Below, in pieces: positions 1-15,000 of a stretch of DNA of 64,000 bases. A program made the translations under genes and the position numbers. Origin of the DNA: Onthophagus taurus (Eukaryota; Arthropoda; Insecta; Coleoptera; Scarabaeidae); contig NC_091971.1 of NCBI RefSeq assembly GCF_036711975.1, positions 19,289,501 through 19,353,500 of the forward strand, given 5' to 3'. A model generated the notes under the pieces. The model had not been told where the DNA came from. It ran no database searches and saw nothing but the letters and a program-made list of their open reading frames with translations. Each line of letters begins with the position of its first letter. The first letter of the stretch is position 1.

Positions 1-3000
1 GCAGTGGTAAGTATCGCTGGTTAGCATAAGATATTACTATGTTGTATATTTATATTGAACTAAAACTAGAACTGACACAAGACCTAGAACTAGAATCATT
101 CGGGTTTAGCCGTCTTGAGAGACGTGCGGCTAAACCCGAATGTTTCTAATCCTCGGTCTAGTGTTGGTTCTAATTTTACACTAGCACTAACACTAGACCT
201 AGAACTAGAATCATTCTGATTTAGCCGTCTTAAGAGGCGTGTGGCTAAACCCGAAACTTTCTAGTTCTAGGTCTAGTGTTAGTTCTAGTTTTACACTATC
301 ACTAGAACTAACACAAGACCTAGAACTAGAATCATTCGGGTTTAGCCGTTTTGAGATACGTGTGGCTAAACCCGAATGTCAACAGGCAACATCTAGAATT
401 TTCTTGTGTAATTTTTGCTTAAAATTTTTTGGCGGTTCAATTTGAAAACACTCTTCCGAATTAAAAAATAGAGTATAGTGCATGTATTAAGCTTTCTTAA
501 ATTGTAATTTTTGTAATCACCAATAATATAAATTCCTGATGATAGTTTTTTTAAGAAACCGAAACCAGTAGAAATAAATTTTTCTTAACCTCGATTATTT
601 TTGTCACTTAGTTACCAGTTTTTTTCGTTTCTGTTTCTTTTATAGAGGGCATTAGCGCCCCTATTAAAAAGGGGCCCGGGCTTTACGAGTTTTTAGTCGA
701 AGCCGAATTGCAACAGTACTTTAATAGTTTTAGGTAGGTCTCAAAATTGTTTCTATCGCGCCATTTTCACCCCATTCTTATTTTTGTTAATTCTTTTCAG
801 GAATGATTTAAAGATTACGCACCCATCCCAATTAAAATTCACCACCGAAACTGATTTGATCGAACTCGGGATGTCTAAACCGGAGATGCGGCGACTAAAG
901 AAATTTTACGACAAACATTTTCCCAATAATTATTTATCGAAAATTAAAAAACTTATTAAGACCGCACGAAATCATGATACAACAACGCACGAATTTACAC
1001 ACCCGTTAAATAGCGACAATGTTCCTGTTTCTAAGGCCCCAAGGGTTCCCAGTAAACATATTATTCCCGCCGCTAATATTACAGTTAATAAGGAATTGGG
1101 AATGGGTGAATTTGGGGTTGTGCAACAAGGTGTTTGGTGTAATGAAGGGGAACGAATTCAGGTAATAAAATAAATCGGAATTGTGCCAATATTGATTTCT
1201 AAATATCCAAAATAGTTTTGATTTTCATAACAATTGCATTATTTTACGTTTATTTTAGGTTGCAATTAAATGTTTAGCAAGAGATCGAATGCAAACGAAT
1301 ACAATAGAATTTTTAAAAGAAGCGGCTATAATGCATTCGATTGATCACGAACATATCGTACGTTTGTATGGAGTCGTTTTAGACACAGTAAGCCTAATGT
1401 TAGTCACCGAGTTGGCACCTTTACGTTCTTTATTAGAATGCTTAAAAGAACCCAGTTTACGGTCGAGTTTTCCTGTACTTACACTATGTGATTTTGCCGT
1501 GCAAATATGCCACGGGATGCAGTATTTAGAAGCGAAACGATTAATACACCGAGATTTAGCGGCACGAAATATTTTAGTCTTTTCGAAAAATAAAGTTAAA
1601 ATTTCCGATTTTGGTTTGAGCAGAGCTTTGGGGCAAGGAAAAGATTACTATCAAACCAATTTTAATGTTAATCTCAAACTGCCGATCGCGTGGTGCGCCC
1701 CCGAATGTATTAGTTATTTAAGATTTACATCAGCGAGTGACGTTTGGGCGTTTGCTGTGACGCTGTGGGAAATGTTTTCGTATGGTTTTCAACCTTGGGC
1801 CGCTTTAACTGGGCAACAAATTTTAGAAGCGATTGATGAACCAAATTATCAAAGGTTAGAACAACCTGATTGTTGTCCATTGGATCATTACCAATTGATG
1901 TTGGATTGTTGGAGACATGATGCTTCTACTAGACCTAGATTTGCGGATGTTGCTACTAAATTAGTTGATTGTCGACCAGAACAAGTTCAAGCTAAAGTTT
2001 CTTCGTCTGATGGGCCTCATTTATTACCCTTCCGAGTTGGGGATGTTGTTACAGTCCTTGATAAAATGTAAGATTAAATTTTTTTTTAATACATTTTTAA
2101 GTGGTCGGCCACTTAAGAAATATTTCAAATTCAAAAGCCAATAAAAAATAGAACTAAAGGCATAATAAATTGATCTTTTTAAATTAAGATAGGTAAAACA
2201 TTTCTTTTTGGAAATCTACAATTGATTCATGCTAGAACAAAATAAAATTATCCTAAAATAGGTTCAAAAAGACCTAATGTGCCAGTAGTCGACCATTTTC
2301 TGCATAGTGTCGACCAGTATAAGTCCTCCATATTTATTTTTTATTATTTGTATTTAAATTCGCGTAAATTCGTCAAGAAAAAAATTATAATTTTTCAGTA
2401 AATTGATTGATAACAATCAGGGTTCGACTGATTTAAATCATGATTGAAATCAAATTACTTATTTATAAAACGATAAATTAAACTAGAGGTGTTGTTACAT
2501 AAAAGGTTTAAAAAAGACCACTTTTTCCTTTGTAAATGTTCTATATTAAACGGTTAGAGACGTTTCAGGATTACCTCTCATCTTCAGTCAACAACTTTGT
2601 TACTCTTAATCACAATCATATCTACAAAAAACCACAACAAAAATCATGAAAAACACAAACTATACATAAAACACAAAAGAATAACCGATGTCGAATGTTA
2701 AAAGATTTATCTCAAATCCTGATATGATGTTTTAAAAATCTTTTTCAAATTACTATACATACATGGACACACATATGTACGTGCGTCCAAAATGTGCGAC
2801 TATCTTGAAATAACAATGTATGAAATTTCAAGGTTAGTTTTCATTAAGATATTCCCGTAATGCGCTCCAATCTTCCAAACATCAGTTTTGAAATTGATGA
2901 TTGATATTTTTTGTTATATAAATTGATTCTAAATTTTTTCTTGTTATGGTATTATTATTTGTAGTGAGTATTTTGGGGTTTTCAAATGAGTACTTTTTTA

Positions 3001-6000
3001 ATAATGCTTGGTATAGAATTATAAATTCTCTAGATAATGATAAACAAGATAATACAACTACCAACATATCGAGACCCATACAACAATGTAATAGATAATA
3101 TTTTTTGAGAAGTAAACAACAGAAAAAATAGAAGGCCAATCTATATTAATTACACAATATTTCGATAAACATAATCAGAATAATGAGATTGAACAAGATA
3201 ATAGAAATATAAATGATGAGACAAGTAAAGTAACAAATTTGAACAAGTTTTGTAAGATTAAATACATACCGTCATTAACGAATAAAATAACTTCAGTATT
3301 CAGAGATTTGCAAAATACAATGACAATAAAATTAGCACATTGATTTCAAATATGAAGGACGTAATTAAAACGATAGATAAAATCGATACCGTTTACAAGT
3401 TAAATTGTACCAATTGTGATAAAGTGTATATTGGGGAATCAAAACAACACCTAAAAAAACGAATTCAACAACATCAATACGATTCAAAATAGATTAAAAT
3501 AAATAATAAAACAGCATTGTGTCATGCTGTATTATTAAACCATAAGTTTGACTTTGAAAATCCTAAAATACTCATTACAAATAATAATACTATAACAAGA
3601 AAAAAATTAGAAACAATTTGTATAACAAAAAATATCAATCATGCAGTCTATTTCAAAACTGATTTTGGGAAGATTGAGCGCATTACGCGAATAGCTTAGA
3701 TAAATTAAATATATAAAGTGAGAGATAAAGAAGATTGGGTGTTGAAAGTAAGAACCATTTCCAATTTTGGAGAGCAACGAAAACTAACCTTAAAATTTCA
3801 TACATTGTTATTTCAAGATACACGCACATTTTGGACACACATACGTATGTATAGTAATTTGAAAAAGTTTTTTAAAACATCATATCAGGATTTGAGGTAA
3901 ATCTTTTAACATTTGACATGCATTTGACACCGGTTTTGCTTTTGTGTTTTATGTATAGTTTGAGTTTTTCATGGTTTTTGTTGTGGTTTTTTGTAGATAT
4001 GATTGTGATTAAGAGTAACAAAGTTGGGAGGTGATCCCGAAACGTCTCTAATCGTTTAATATAGAACATTTACAGGTCTTTTTTAAAACTTTTATGACTT
4101 ATTTATTTTAATCAATGATTTAAATTAAAAACAAAACTGAAAATAAAACTGCACTTTATTACAAAATTAACAAAACATTTAATACAAAAATTAACATTCA
4201 TTATAATTTTTATATAAGAAAACAAGTTTTCTTGCCTTTTCAACATCTAAGTTGTTGCAAAAGTAGAGTGAACAAGCCCAAATGTTGAAAATATTCTCTC
4301 AACAGAAGCTGATGAACAAACCTCTCTACCTTCTCTACTTCAGCAATGCGTTTTTGTGACACACCCACCATTGTAAAGCACCATTACTTAAGACTTCCTC
4401 AAAACATTACTTATGAAAATGGTTCAATTTTTGCTTGTAGTTTTATAGTTAGTGGCAGTAAACCGGTAAGCATATAAAATATACGCTATGTAATGGTTAG
4501 ACGTAAGTGCCTGCTTATACCGTTTATCAAAAACTTTCATTTGTACTGCTGATAATTTTTCTTCAAGTAATATATTTAATTCTTTCCAAACTTCCACTGC
4601 GTCAGAGAGGAAAGCATTCTTTTTTTGTAATTTGTCAAGTGCTGCAGTTATAGGTTTTAAGATATTCGTTTATTATTATTATTTGAAGCTTTTTTATATA
4701 TTGTCGAGTCTATTTCCTTCTTATTCTCGCCACACACTTTTAATAGCTTCTCCCATTGGCTTACATATACCTCCAAACAATCTGCCATACTATTGCACCT
4801 CACATCACTTGACAGCGCTAATTCTTTCCATCAAGTTATCTGTATTTGGCCCTAGCTAATTGGTTATTTCTAAAATATTCTATAATTTGTGTAACGTGCT
4901 CTTTACTTCTAAATCTTCGCAAAGTATGTTTAGAAGGTGAGCTAAACACCCATAAGTCACTGAAACGCTGGGTTCAATTTCTCTGGTATGGTTCTTCTGA
5001 TTAGTGTCATATTAGCAGCATTATCTGTTACAAGTCACGTTAGTTGTATTTTGATTTACACGAGGAAATTATATTGCAATATCAATTAAATAGTCACTTG
5101 TATGGGATCCGGCTGTATCTATAGTTTCATATAAAAAAGATATTCATATGAAAAAGACCAACTATCAATAGATATGTCTACTCCACACCCAAAAAGACTT
5201 CCACAACATTTAGTTTTCTCTTCTTCATAAATTTATTCCAAAAGTATCGTAGAAATTGTTTTTCCAGAAGGGGGATTATAACTAGGTCTTAACAATTCAA
5301 TTGCCTTCTTCACTTGCGGGTAGTCCATACATCTAAAGCTGCTGTGTGTTGCAAATATAGCTCTTGCAATTTGTTTATCTATTTCTTGTTTTTTATCAAT
5401 ATGCGTCCGTACAATAAAGTTTTCCAAATTTGTGTTAATATTCCTTTTCTGTTTTGTTTTGGATATAACAACCGAATCATTGTCAGCAAATGTCATCGAC
5501 AAACTTGTATATGAGGAAGCGCTTGCTGGTCGTTTTTGAGAGGTGTTATAATCATCGCTAATAATCTCTTCATCACATTCAGAGTATTTTATGGCTTTTC
5601 TGGATTTTTTGTTAATTCCTTCCTTTTCTTCATACCACATACCATTTTCTTTTTCTTTAATAGATTCTTTTTTTTCTCACCCCTTTTTTCCATTTTTCTG
5701 TTCTCTTTTTTTGTTTTATTTATTTTTTAAATATTTCCTATATGCTACTGAAAAAATAGCTGACGGTAACTTTTCTTTATGTTTTCTGTTAGTACAAATA
5801 GCTGCACGCCAGTATAAGTGACTTTCAAAGTTGGTCAAATTTTGTAAAGGCATTGGCTGATTCGAAGTTTAATCAGCCTGATTATCGTTAATTTTATCGA
5901 TATTCGAATTTTCGTTGATATATTTGAGGAAGAATCGGATTCGGTTCTGATTGTGGATATTCAGTCATTTCATCAGCAAGAATATCTTCTTTAAATTCGA

Positions 6001-9000
6001 CATTTACTACAGCACGTTGGTTTAAAACTTCTTCAGAAATTAAATTATATGACGCCACCCTAAAAAATTATTCTGACTCGTTACACGAACTCTCCTCATT
6101 TAGTTTTTCGTCTCCATGGACACTTTTTTGACTTTCTTGAGTAAAAGGTATTGCAACTTTTGATGGAAGAAGAAGATGGATGGTTTCTTTGGAGAACGGT
6201 TTTGTTGATTTTCTTTGCAATGGACGTATACTTGTAAACGGAGGGTCAGAGGTCAACAGTAATTTATGTATAACATCTCTATTACACACCTCTCGGGAAA
6301 ATTTTCTTGCGAATCCCTGTCTTTATGTATGAAAGTGTGTATTTCTATCTTCAGCAGCCTCCTCTGATACTTGCCCGATCGGCAACAATGCATGCAAAAT
6401 AATTTCAGCACCATGCACTAAAATTTTGTGCATGTTGGTGTCATCGGATACCAGCTGTATAAATTAATATATAACTGAACTGTTTTGTATGCATATATTT
6501 CAAATTTAGCAACTTTATTTAAATTTATATTGCTTCCAATGTAATCTTCAATCTGTAAATATTAAGGTTTCGTCAACATCAATAATTTCCCTTATGAATT
6601 TAGGGTGTTGGAAAAATCTTCTAGCCAAATTTCCGTCATTAGTATTTCCAAAACCAGCTGTTGGAATATCTACTAAGAGACTCATCTCCTGCCTGAATTT
6701 CTCTTGAATTAGTTTTTTTTGTCTCGGCTATAATCTTTTTATCTTCTCCCGATCTTGCTTGCCACTTTCCAATTGGAAGCTTGTATGATAAGTGAAAAAT
6801 TTGTTCACACAACCGTATTTTTGCATGAAGGACGGATATTCCCAATGATAGTGATTCTGGGTTCACAACTTTCTTCTGTGATGTATCATTAAACCTTTTT
6901 GAAGTCAGCCCACTCAAGTAGCACCGCATTGTAGATGCTGTGTTAGTTGCGGCATTGCATATTTTCCCATTAATCATAGTAAATAGTACTTTGTGTTCAA
7001 CTTCAAGAATGGGTCCTCTTTTACTTCTTTATAGATCTTGTACTTGATTTTCTACATATATGATTTCATCTTTGGCAACATGCTTCGTTTCATGAATAAA
7101 CCTGATTCTTATGGGAATTTGTGATTCCCACAAACTGTCTAAGACAGTACTAATTTTACCTGCATCGATATTTTTCGGTTTCAATGCCTCTCTAAAATGA
7201 GAAGGAACCTTTTTTGTGGTATTTAATGCTTCCATGGTAATCGAACCGATCTACGGCATTCGGATCTAGCGGAGAAAGACTATATCGCTTAAAGCCATTT
7301 CTAATATTTTTTCAATTTTGTTAATGTTTTGTTTAGATTATCATTTTTAGTTTGCCATTCACGAACAGTCGCCTTCCAATCAGCTTTTTAAGGCTTAAAT
7401 ACACTAACATCAGCTGGTTGTATGATATAGATTGTATTTGGAGACAAAGCATACATAGTTATATTATGTTCATCACACCATTTGCTTAGGTGATACGATA
7501 AATAAGGTGGGCGTGACACATCATTTTCCTTCAACGACGTATCGACACCATTAACCACATATTCGTAAAAAATATCACTTTTCATCCAGCCACTAGTAGA
7601 TTTACCAATAAACCATTGGTCGGGAATCGACTTCACTAGAGCAGCTGGAGGCCGAATATGTGGAAAAATTATCATTGGATATAATGTTTGACCATTTGCA
7701 GAAAAAGCTAGTAGTACAGTTATATTCTCCTTTTCATTGCGGTTTTTTATTTGATATACATTTTTGGTGCCAAAACCTTCCCGGATTTTGGACACACGAA
7801 AAACCCGGTTACATCACCATTCAATACCCGACGAGGGGCTTCAAAAATGTCTTTGCAATTACTTTCGTTTAAGAAGTGGTTTATTTAACTCTCTGGACCA
7901 TTTTCGTATTGCTTCCTCTGTAATTATTGCGCGTGATTTTGACAGAGCATCGGGCTCCCGAAAGACAATATTTTGTCGTCTATAAAATGCCTTAAACCAC
8001 TTCTCCCCAGGTTTGCCGTCTTTAAACGGTGTTCGTTTTTTGTCTGTATTTACAATATGTTGAACCGATTTCAAGAATTCTTTCTTCTTCAAGAGGAATC
8101 CTGTCATGAATAAATGTTTCAACTACAAAGATAATCTTTGTTCCTCTTCTTGACCGAGAATGGTAGATAATCTAAGGTCTCATTTTTATTCTGCCTTTAA
8201 AACCTGTCTATCAGGCTAGTTTTGGGAATCTGAAAATTTCGAGCTGCTTCTCTTATTCCCATACCATTATGAATAGCGTCAATATCGCTATCTGTGGAAC
8301 ACTTTTTTGTTTGATTATGACATTTTCCTGAAAAAGCGTACATATCTTTATTAGTCGAATTAAGCAGAATCGACTAGATTTAAGTAGACGATTAGGAAAC
8401 GTTTCGTACACTAATACTCCAGTATGTAGTCCTCCACTGAGGTCGATTTTAATTGTAAAACCTATGTTCGACCAAACGAAAATAAAACATTTACTATGTT
8501 TTTACCAACTTTATTTAAAAAAATAGTAAAACTGGTCTATCTAAAATTGTGTCTATGTTCAGATTGAAGTAAAACAAGATTACAATACTTTCTATGCTTA
8601 TTTATGAAACACGTCATGCTAAATAAAAGTCTCCTTTTTTACTTATCTCAAACTTTCAACTCGGTATGCACTTTTCTCAACTGACAAATTAGGGCAGTGT
8701 TACCACCAGTATTTACGCATTACTAATGTGTAACCTAATTTGATTTTGTTTTTTATTTTTGGTGTTTAGATCACATAGACCATTATGGAAGGGTGTTACT
8801 CTTTCTGGAAAAACAGGACTTTTTGATCCAAGCAACGTTGTAGCTTACCTTGGAAGTGATTTACCTACTTCTTCGTTTCTTCGTACTGATTCAACCCGAA
8901 CTTCCGCAAGGAGAAAATTAAAAAGCGAAATGATTAGCGCACCACAAGGTGATTTAAAACATACGGGTCATGTTGGTTTGGATGGGGCTTATTTCGGGGA

Positions 9001-12000
9001 TTTAAGCTTTTTGGGAGGTGCTAAATCAGATTATAGCGGTATTCCAACTCAAGTTGTTCCACCGTTTCGTCCCCACGAAGATTTAGAAGCAGCCCCGTTA
9101 TTAGACGACCACATTGCGTTACCCCCTGCTCCTTCATCAACAATCGATCATCATGAGTATCATGAAATAAGTGATGACGAAGCCGCAAATAGTCCTCCAT
9201 TAGATTTAGGTCCTTCATTACTTGATGAAATGCAAAGAGTTTTTGGAACGTTAAATCATCCACCACCGCCGAGTCCTGCCGAACATGAATCGTCGAATAA
9301 AAATAACGAATTAAGGGAGATTTTGGCGTCATCGTCGTCGTCGAAACAACCCAGAAAACAAGCCACTGTTAAACCAATTAGTGCTCATGACCAAAAAACT
9401 TTAGAAACAGCAATAGCTTTGGCTCATGAATACAGTTCAAGGTCAATGAGTGCCCCTATGCCTACTACTCCTGTATCACCAAATAAAAGAAAATTTAGTT
9501 TTCGATTTCCGTCGGTTACGGATCATGAGAAACCAGTTGAGAGGAGAAATTTTTCAGAGGAAGCTCAATCTACACCGGATTTACAGGTTAGTATGTTGTT
9601 TATTTAATCACAAAATTTTAATTCACATTTTTGGATTAAAATTTGTGCGTTTTATTACTTACTTAATCTAGTCACTACTAACATATTGATTTTATTTTTT
9701 TTCCTTTTATTATTTTTTTGTTCAATTTTTATTTGTTTATACTTATATATATATTTTTTTAAATTAATCATTAACCACGAAATAACACAGCATAGACTAC
9801 GGTGTTCTCTAACATCCTTGGACGAATACTCGATACGCTTACCCCTTTGGGACAAAGCATCTGCCGAATTTTGCTTTGCGAGATCCCGCGAACTTCTAAC
9901 CAAGCCGTTCCCATCTCCTAAACAACCCCCACAAAATTTTAAGTTACGCGATGAATACGCGCATAGACAACGTTCGTTCGAAAAAAAATTTCAAGATATG
10001 TCATTATTAAACGGTCCTCATCATTATTATTACCGCGATCGTAATATAACCAAATCTGAAAATATGGTTCGAAAAACCTATAATTCCGATCGTTTCGATT
10101 CGTTTCTTCACGATGTGCGTCCTCCACCCCCGTCTCCATTCAACGTTAGGAACGGAGAAATTTGCGATGATCGACAAACAACTTTTCATGATTACGAGAA
10201 ATCTTATACCCCTGTAGAAGCGTATGATAACGTTTTCGTTTACGATAATCATACTTACGTTAACGAACCGGTAGATAGTATTAATAGGCCTAGAGCGTTG
10301 AGTTTTTCCGATTCTCAAGAAACGGTTCCGAAAAAATCCTCAGGACGAAGTATTCGCGATCGAAATCGTCGTCGTCAATCGTATAATCCGAGAGCTTATT
10401 GCGATTCTAGCTCTTCCGATTCAGCGGATTGTGCTAGTTTGGGGTCAGTCGATCATGATTGGAGACGGAAGAGACGGTTAAATCGGTTGTCCACGAGCAA
10501 TTCGAGTATTCGATCGGAAATGGTAACGGTTAGTAATAGGGCGAGAGTTTCGAGGTTTTTAAAACCGGATTGTTGTTCTGCGAAGATATTGGGGAAATCG
10601 CCACCGCCAAGTAATAGTATTTTAAGCGGATTATCGCCGACTTCCGTATCTAGAGTTCATCCCCACAAAGATGACTTGTGTTCATCAAGTGATTCTAGTC
10701 TTTAAAAATCTTTAAACAATTCAATCACGTTTATTTTATCTTTTTATTAAGAAATTAAGCTTAATTATATTCATTTAAAAATATTTACGTTAGGGGATCG
10801 TTGCCTACTTTAGAAGCTAAATTATAAAGATTATTATTTTAAAAGTATTCAATATTTTTTAGGGTGAAATTTTTTTTTTGATGACCATAAAATCAAAAAA
10901 GTTTGTATAAACCAGATTATTTAGAAAAATGCTTTCTAATCATTCGGAATATAACACTATTATAATAATTTTCGATTATACTAATAATGTTCATATAATT
11001 TGATGTCTGTATAGATTATTTTTTTAATCAGTTGTCGATGCTATTAAATAAGGTATTAAAAGAACAACTGTATACTACCCTAACACCTATGTTTATGGAT
11101 GGTGTAATAATTTCATCTAATTATAATTATAGAAAACATCAAGACTGGTAAAGATTATTCTCATTCTCATCACTACTAATATAAGAAACCTTGAAAACTA
11201 TGTTAACCCATATATGTCTAGTCTGTTATATGTGGTACTAGTTTAAATAATGTGCTAACTTACACTTTCTGACCCTAAGCATACATATTAATTGGGCTAC
11301 GCATTTCGATAGTAAATGGTATTCTTTTAAAATTATTATTGTTAAACAAATCCCTCTGTTACCTTATGGGCGTAAGGGTTACATTTAATTAAATTACAAT
11401 TCATATTTAAAACACTTATTTTACTTTCTTCGGCGTTACAGCTCGGGATGAACCTTAACCTGCTTCACGACTTCGTGCCATCCATCTCAGTCTGCAGTTC
11501 TGCCATTCAAATTTCACACTTCCATACTTTGAAGATCCCCCTCCAGTACATCCTTGTAGCGGTTTCGAGGTATATTGTGTGCTAGTTGAATTGCTCATCA
11601 AGTTCCCTTTAATTAATGATAAGTATGTCATATGTCTAACTTTAATAGTTTTCCTGATATTTAGAATTTAAAGAAAAATATGTAATAAAATGTCGTTATT
11701 GTACTTAAAAAAGTGATAGAATGTAATGTATTCTGTCCTTTTTTTTGTTTTTTTTTGTTTGTTTGTCTGTCATTTGTAAATCAGTAATATTAAAATACAA
11801 TTTAAAAAAAAAGTTTAATAATTAAATAACCAAAACGTGATAAAAATACAATTAAATGGCAGAACAATAAATCCCTTTTTTAATTACTAAATTATTTGAA
11901 GGAAAAGCAGCAACAAACTATAAACAATTACTAAACGTTGCTCAATAAGCAGGTGTTAATTTAATTAATAAAGAAGATTAGAAGTTGTTGATGCCGCCCA

Positions 12001-15000
12001 TTTTCTCTTCTACAAGCATATTTTCTCTAAAATCGTAAATTAAGTAGCAGAACAATTGCATATTTTATTACTTACATCTTTTTAAATCTCATAGAGTACC
12101 AAGCATTAAATTCTGGAATATGGCAGCAAACTTATTTTACATTATAAAATATTAATCAAATAATACAAGGAAGAACAAAAAAAACTGATAAACATAGACA
12201 GAATATAATATTAAGTACAATAACGCATATTTTGTTACACATTATTCTTTAAATTCTAAATATCAGGAAAACTACTAAAGTTAGATATATGACATACTTA
12301 TCATTAACTAACGGTAACTTGATGGGCAATTCAACCAGCACACAATATACAGAGTGTTCCATTTAAAAAACTTATGAAAAAGCCATTTGAAAAACATCAA
12401 AAGTAACTAAGCTTTATAAACACGCTGTATAGCGTATCTAATATCTTTGGATACTATCATTTACCTACTAGCTTTGACTATTATCTGCCATAGTTTCAAG
12501 GCAAAATTGGAAAAAATATCGTTTTTACAACATTTTGGAAAAACAATTGAATATCTCAAGAAGTATGAATGCTATGAATTAGTAACATATACGGCTGTAT
12601 CAACAAATTTAATTCTATTTATAATAGATAAAATATACAGGCTGTTCCATTTAAAAAATCTACATACTCTCCGTTACGCCTAAATGGAACACCCTGTACA
12701 AGTGAAAATAATTTTACGTACGCTGTGTCTAGGTACACGCTAACGTGTACGCAAATTAAAAAATTATATACACGCGAAACGTCATCACAGCTATGACGTC
12801 ACGTTTAGCGTGCGTATACTGAATATTATTCGGTACACGTTAATAACTTGGAAGTTTTAACCTTATATATGTATTGTCGATTTCTTCTTACTAACTTAAG
12901 GTGATAATTTAATCATTTACTTTCAACAAAAGAGTATATTACATCGCACCCCGGCGAGAATAGTCGCACTATCAAAAAAATTATAAAAATTCATTCTTTG
13001 TTAATTTACAGTTTTTACGCATAACTCATAAAATAAATACTTTTGAGTTGTTCACCGCTTTTCCTATATGTAATAATAAAATTTCTGTCATATTTCTGCA
13101 TCAGCAACAATAAATAGGTATAATTTTGTCGTAATAAATTATAAATAATGTAAATAATACACATTTTATTCCAGTTTTTTTAGAATAATTTATTACTTTT
13201 TCGTTTATTATTTTTTTTTGTTTCTTTTCCGCTTTAAACCCATAACTGTTTGATCGCCACCTTTAGGTCTTCCCCGTACTTTAATTTTTGCTGGTAATGC
13301 TATATTACTTATCACTAAAAAACATTAGATTAAGTTATGATTATAAATGCATATACTTGAAATATTACTACAATCTATCTTTTGTTCATTTTTATCAGCA
13401 AGTTCATCTCCATTGCTATTTGCTCCTTCATGTACATCTAAAACATATTAAAATTGTTAATTATGATGGTATGTTGTAGCAGTTAAAGCACACAAACCAA
13501 GTGTGTTTGAGGTTGTTACATCTTTTAGCATAATTAATTCATTATTGACGTTAGATACCTCAGTCAAGTTGCATTGTTCAACATTTTTACTGCAATGAAT
13601 TGTATTTTCATCAATAAAATTGTCGCCATCAATTAATTTAATAGCTACTTCTTTGCCTTCCCTCCAAGCCGTGTCTATTTCACCCAGTATTTTCATTTTA
13701 TAGTTGAAAGAACTGCCACAAGATAAGCTAGCTAAGTTTACTAGAGAATTTGTCACAAAAAGAGCTTCTTTTCTCTTCTGATTTACAGTCTGTATCTTTG
13801 GAACACTACCAAGTGTTACAGAAACCGGTTCCGTACAAATATTATTGACTCTCCCTTTTGTAACTCTTTGATGTTTTAAATAAAACTCTTTGGACCATCT
13901 TTCGCATAAAGTTTTATCAAATAACTCCATTTTTTCCAATTTTCTAACAGCAAAAATGTGTTTACAGGGTAGGAACATTGATGTAAAGTTGATGCAAGTA
14001 CATCGAATTGTTGAAACGTCATAATTATTTCCATTTAATTCCACTCCATATATATGTATCTTGCAAGCTTTCAAAGTCACTTTTACTTCTTTTGAGGCTA
14101 CAATTTCAAACTGGACATATCTGGCTGGCATAAGGTGTTAAATATTCTTCATACTTAAATTCGCAACTATCTTTACTAAACACCGTAATAGGCCTTGTTA
14201 ATATTAAACGAGCTGTTCGGTTGTTTCTTTCACGTTCGTGAGAATACAAAACAATAAAAAAATCTTTCACAAATTGCAAGAAGCTGCTGTTTTTCTTTAC
14301 TACTTGCTTTATTTTGGCATTCATTGATTCCAACCTGTTGTTTGTTCTATTTAACAAATTACCGTGGCACACACTATAAACAGTCCATTCATGTCTTATA
14401 TTATGCCAGTTTTTGTTGTAGTAGTTAATTAATGATTGTGAAGCGACCTCCTGCAGTAATTGATACATTTTCTCGAATTCTTCTTCACTGTGGCTGTAAG
14501 CAAGACTCTCCAATAGTTTGAGAGCGTCAATTCTTTCCTGATTTGTGATATGCATTTTTTCTTTAGATACTTCTCTCTTCATTGTCTTTAAAGTACGGAA
14601 CAAACAAATATATACTTGGGCTTGAGGAAATATTTCTTTTATCACATTTCTTTGTAGTAGATCCTTATCACCCATGAAGCATTTTATTTGATTTTCACAA
14701 TCAGAATTCTCTTCTTTAAAGGTGTTCAACAACCAAGAAAATGTTTCTTTGTCCTCGTGCGCTGTTATAACAACTGCTACTATTTCACTTTGACCATTTG
14801 AATCCTCTACAATCATTATAAATACTGTAAATCCTATATTTAATAACTTGTAAGTACTATCTATTGACACAAATTCTGGCCATGATTTCATTGCTCTTCT
14901 CATGGACTCAGTTGAAAAGTAGAGGGCTTTAAAATGATTTTCAGAATCATGTAAGATGTATATGTTACATTCTGCAAAAAAAATGGTTTATAACCAAGTT

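Noticed and set aside
61..400. Regularly spaced palindromic repeats that superficially look like a CRISPR array
   Set aside because: The whole unit including the spacer part is repeated, the units are long palindromes, and the context is a eukaryotic intron.
5314..5821. Several + strand hydrophobic frames
   Set aside because: They are the complement of the hAT transposase coding strand and of a T-rich stretch.
9021..9332. A 103-codon - strand frame, and another at 10007-10318
   Set aside because: Both are antisense to ACK coding exons whose phase and splice sites are consistent.
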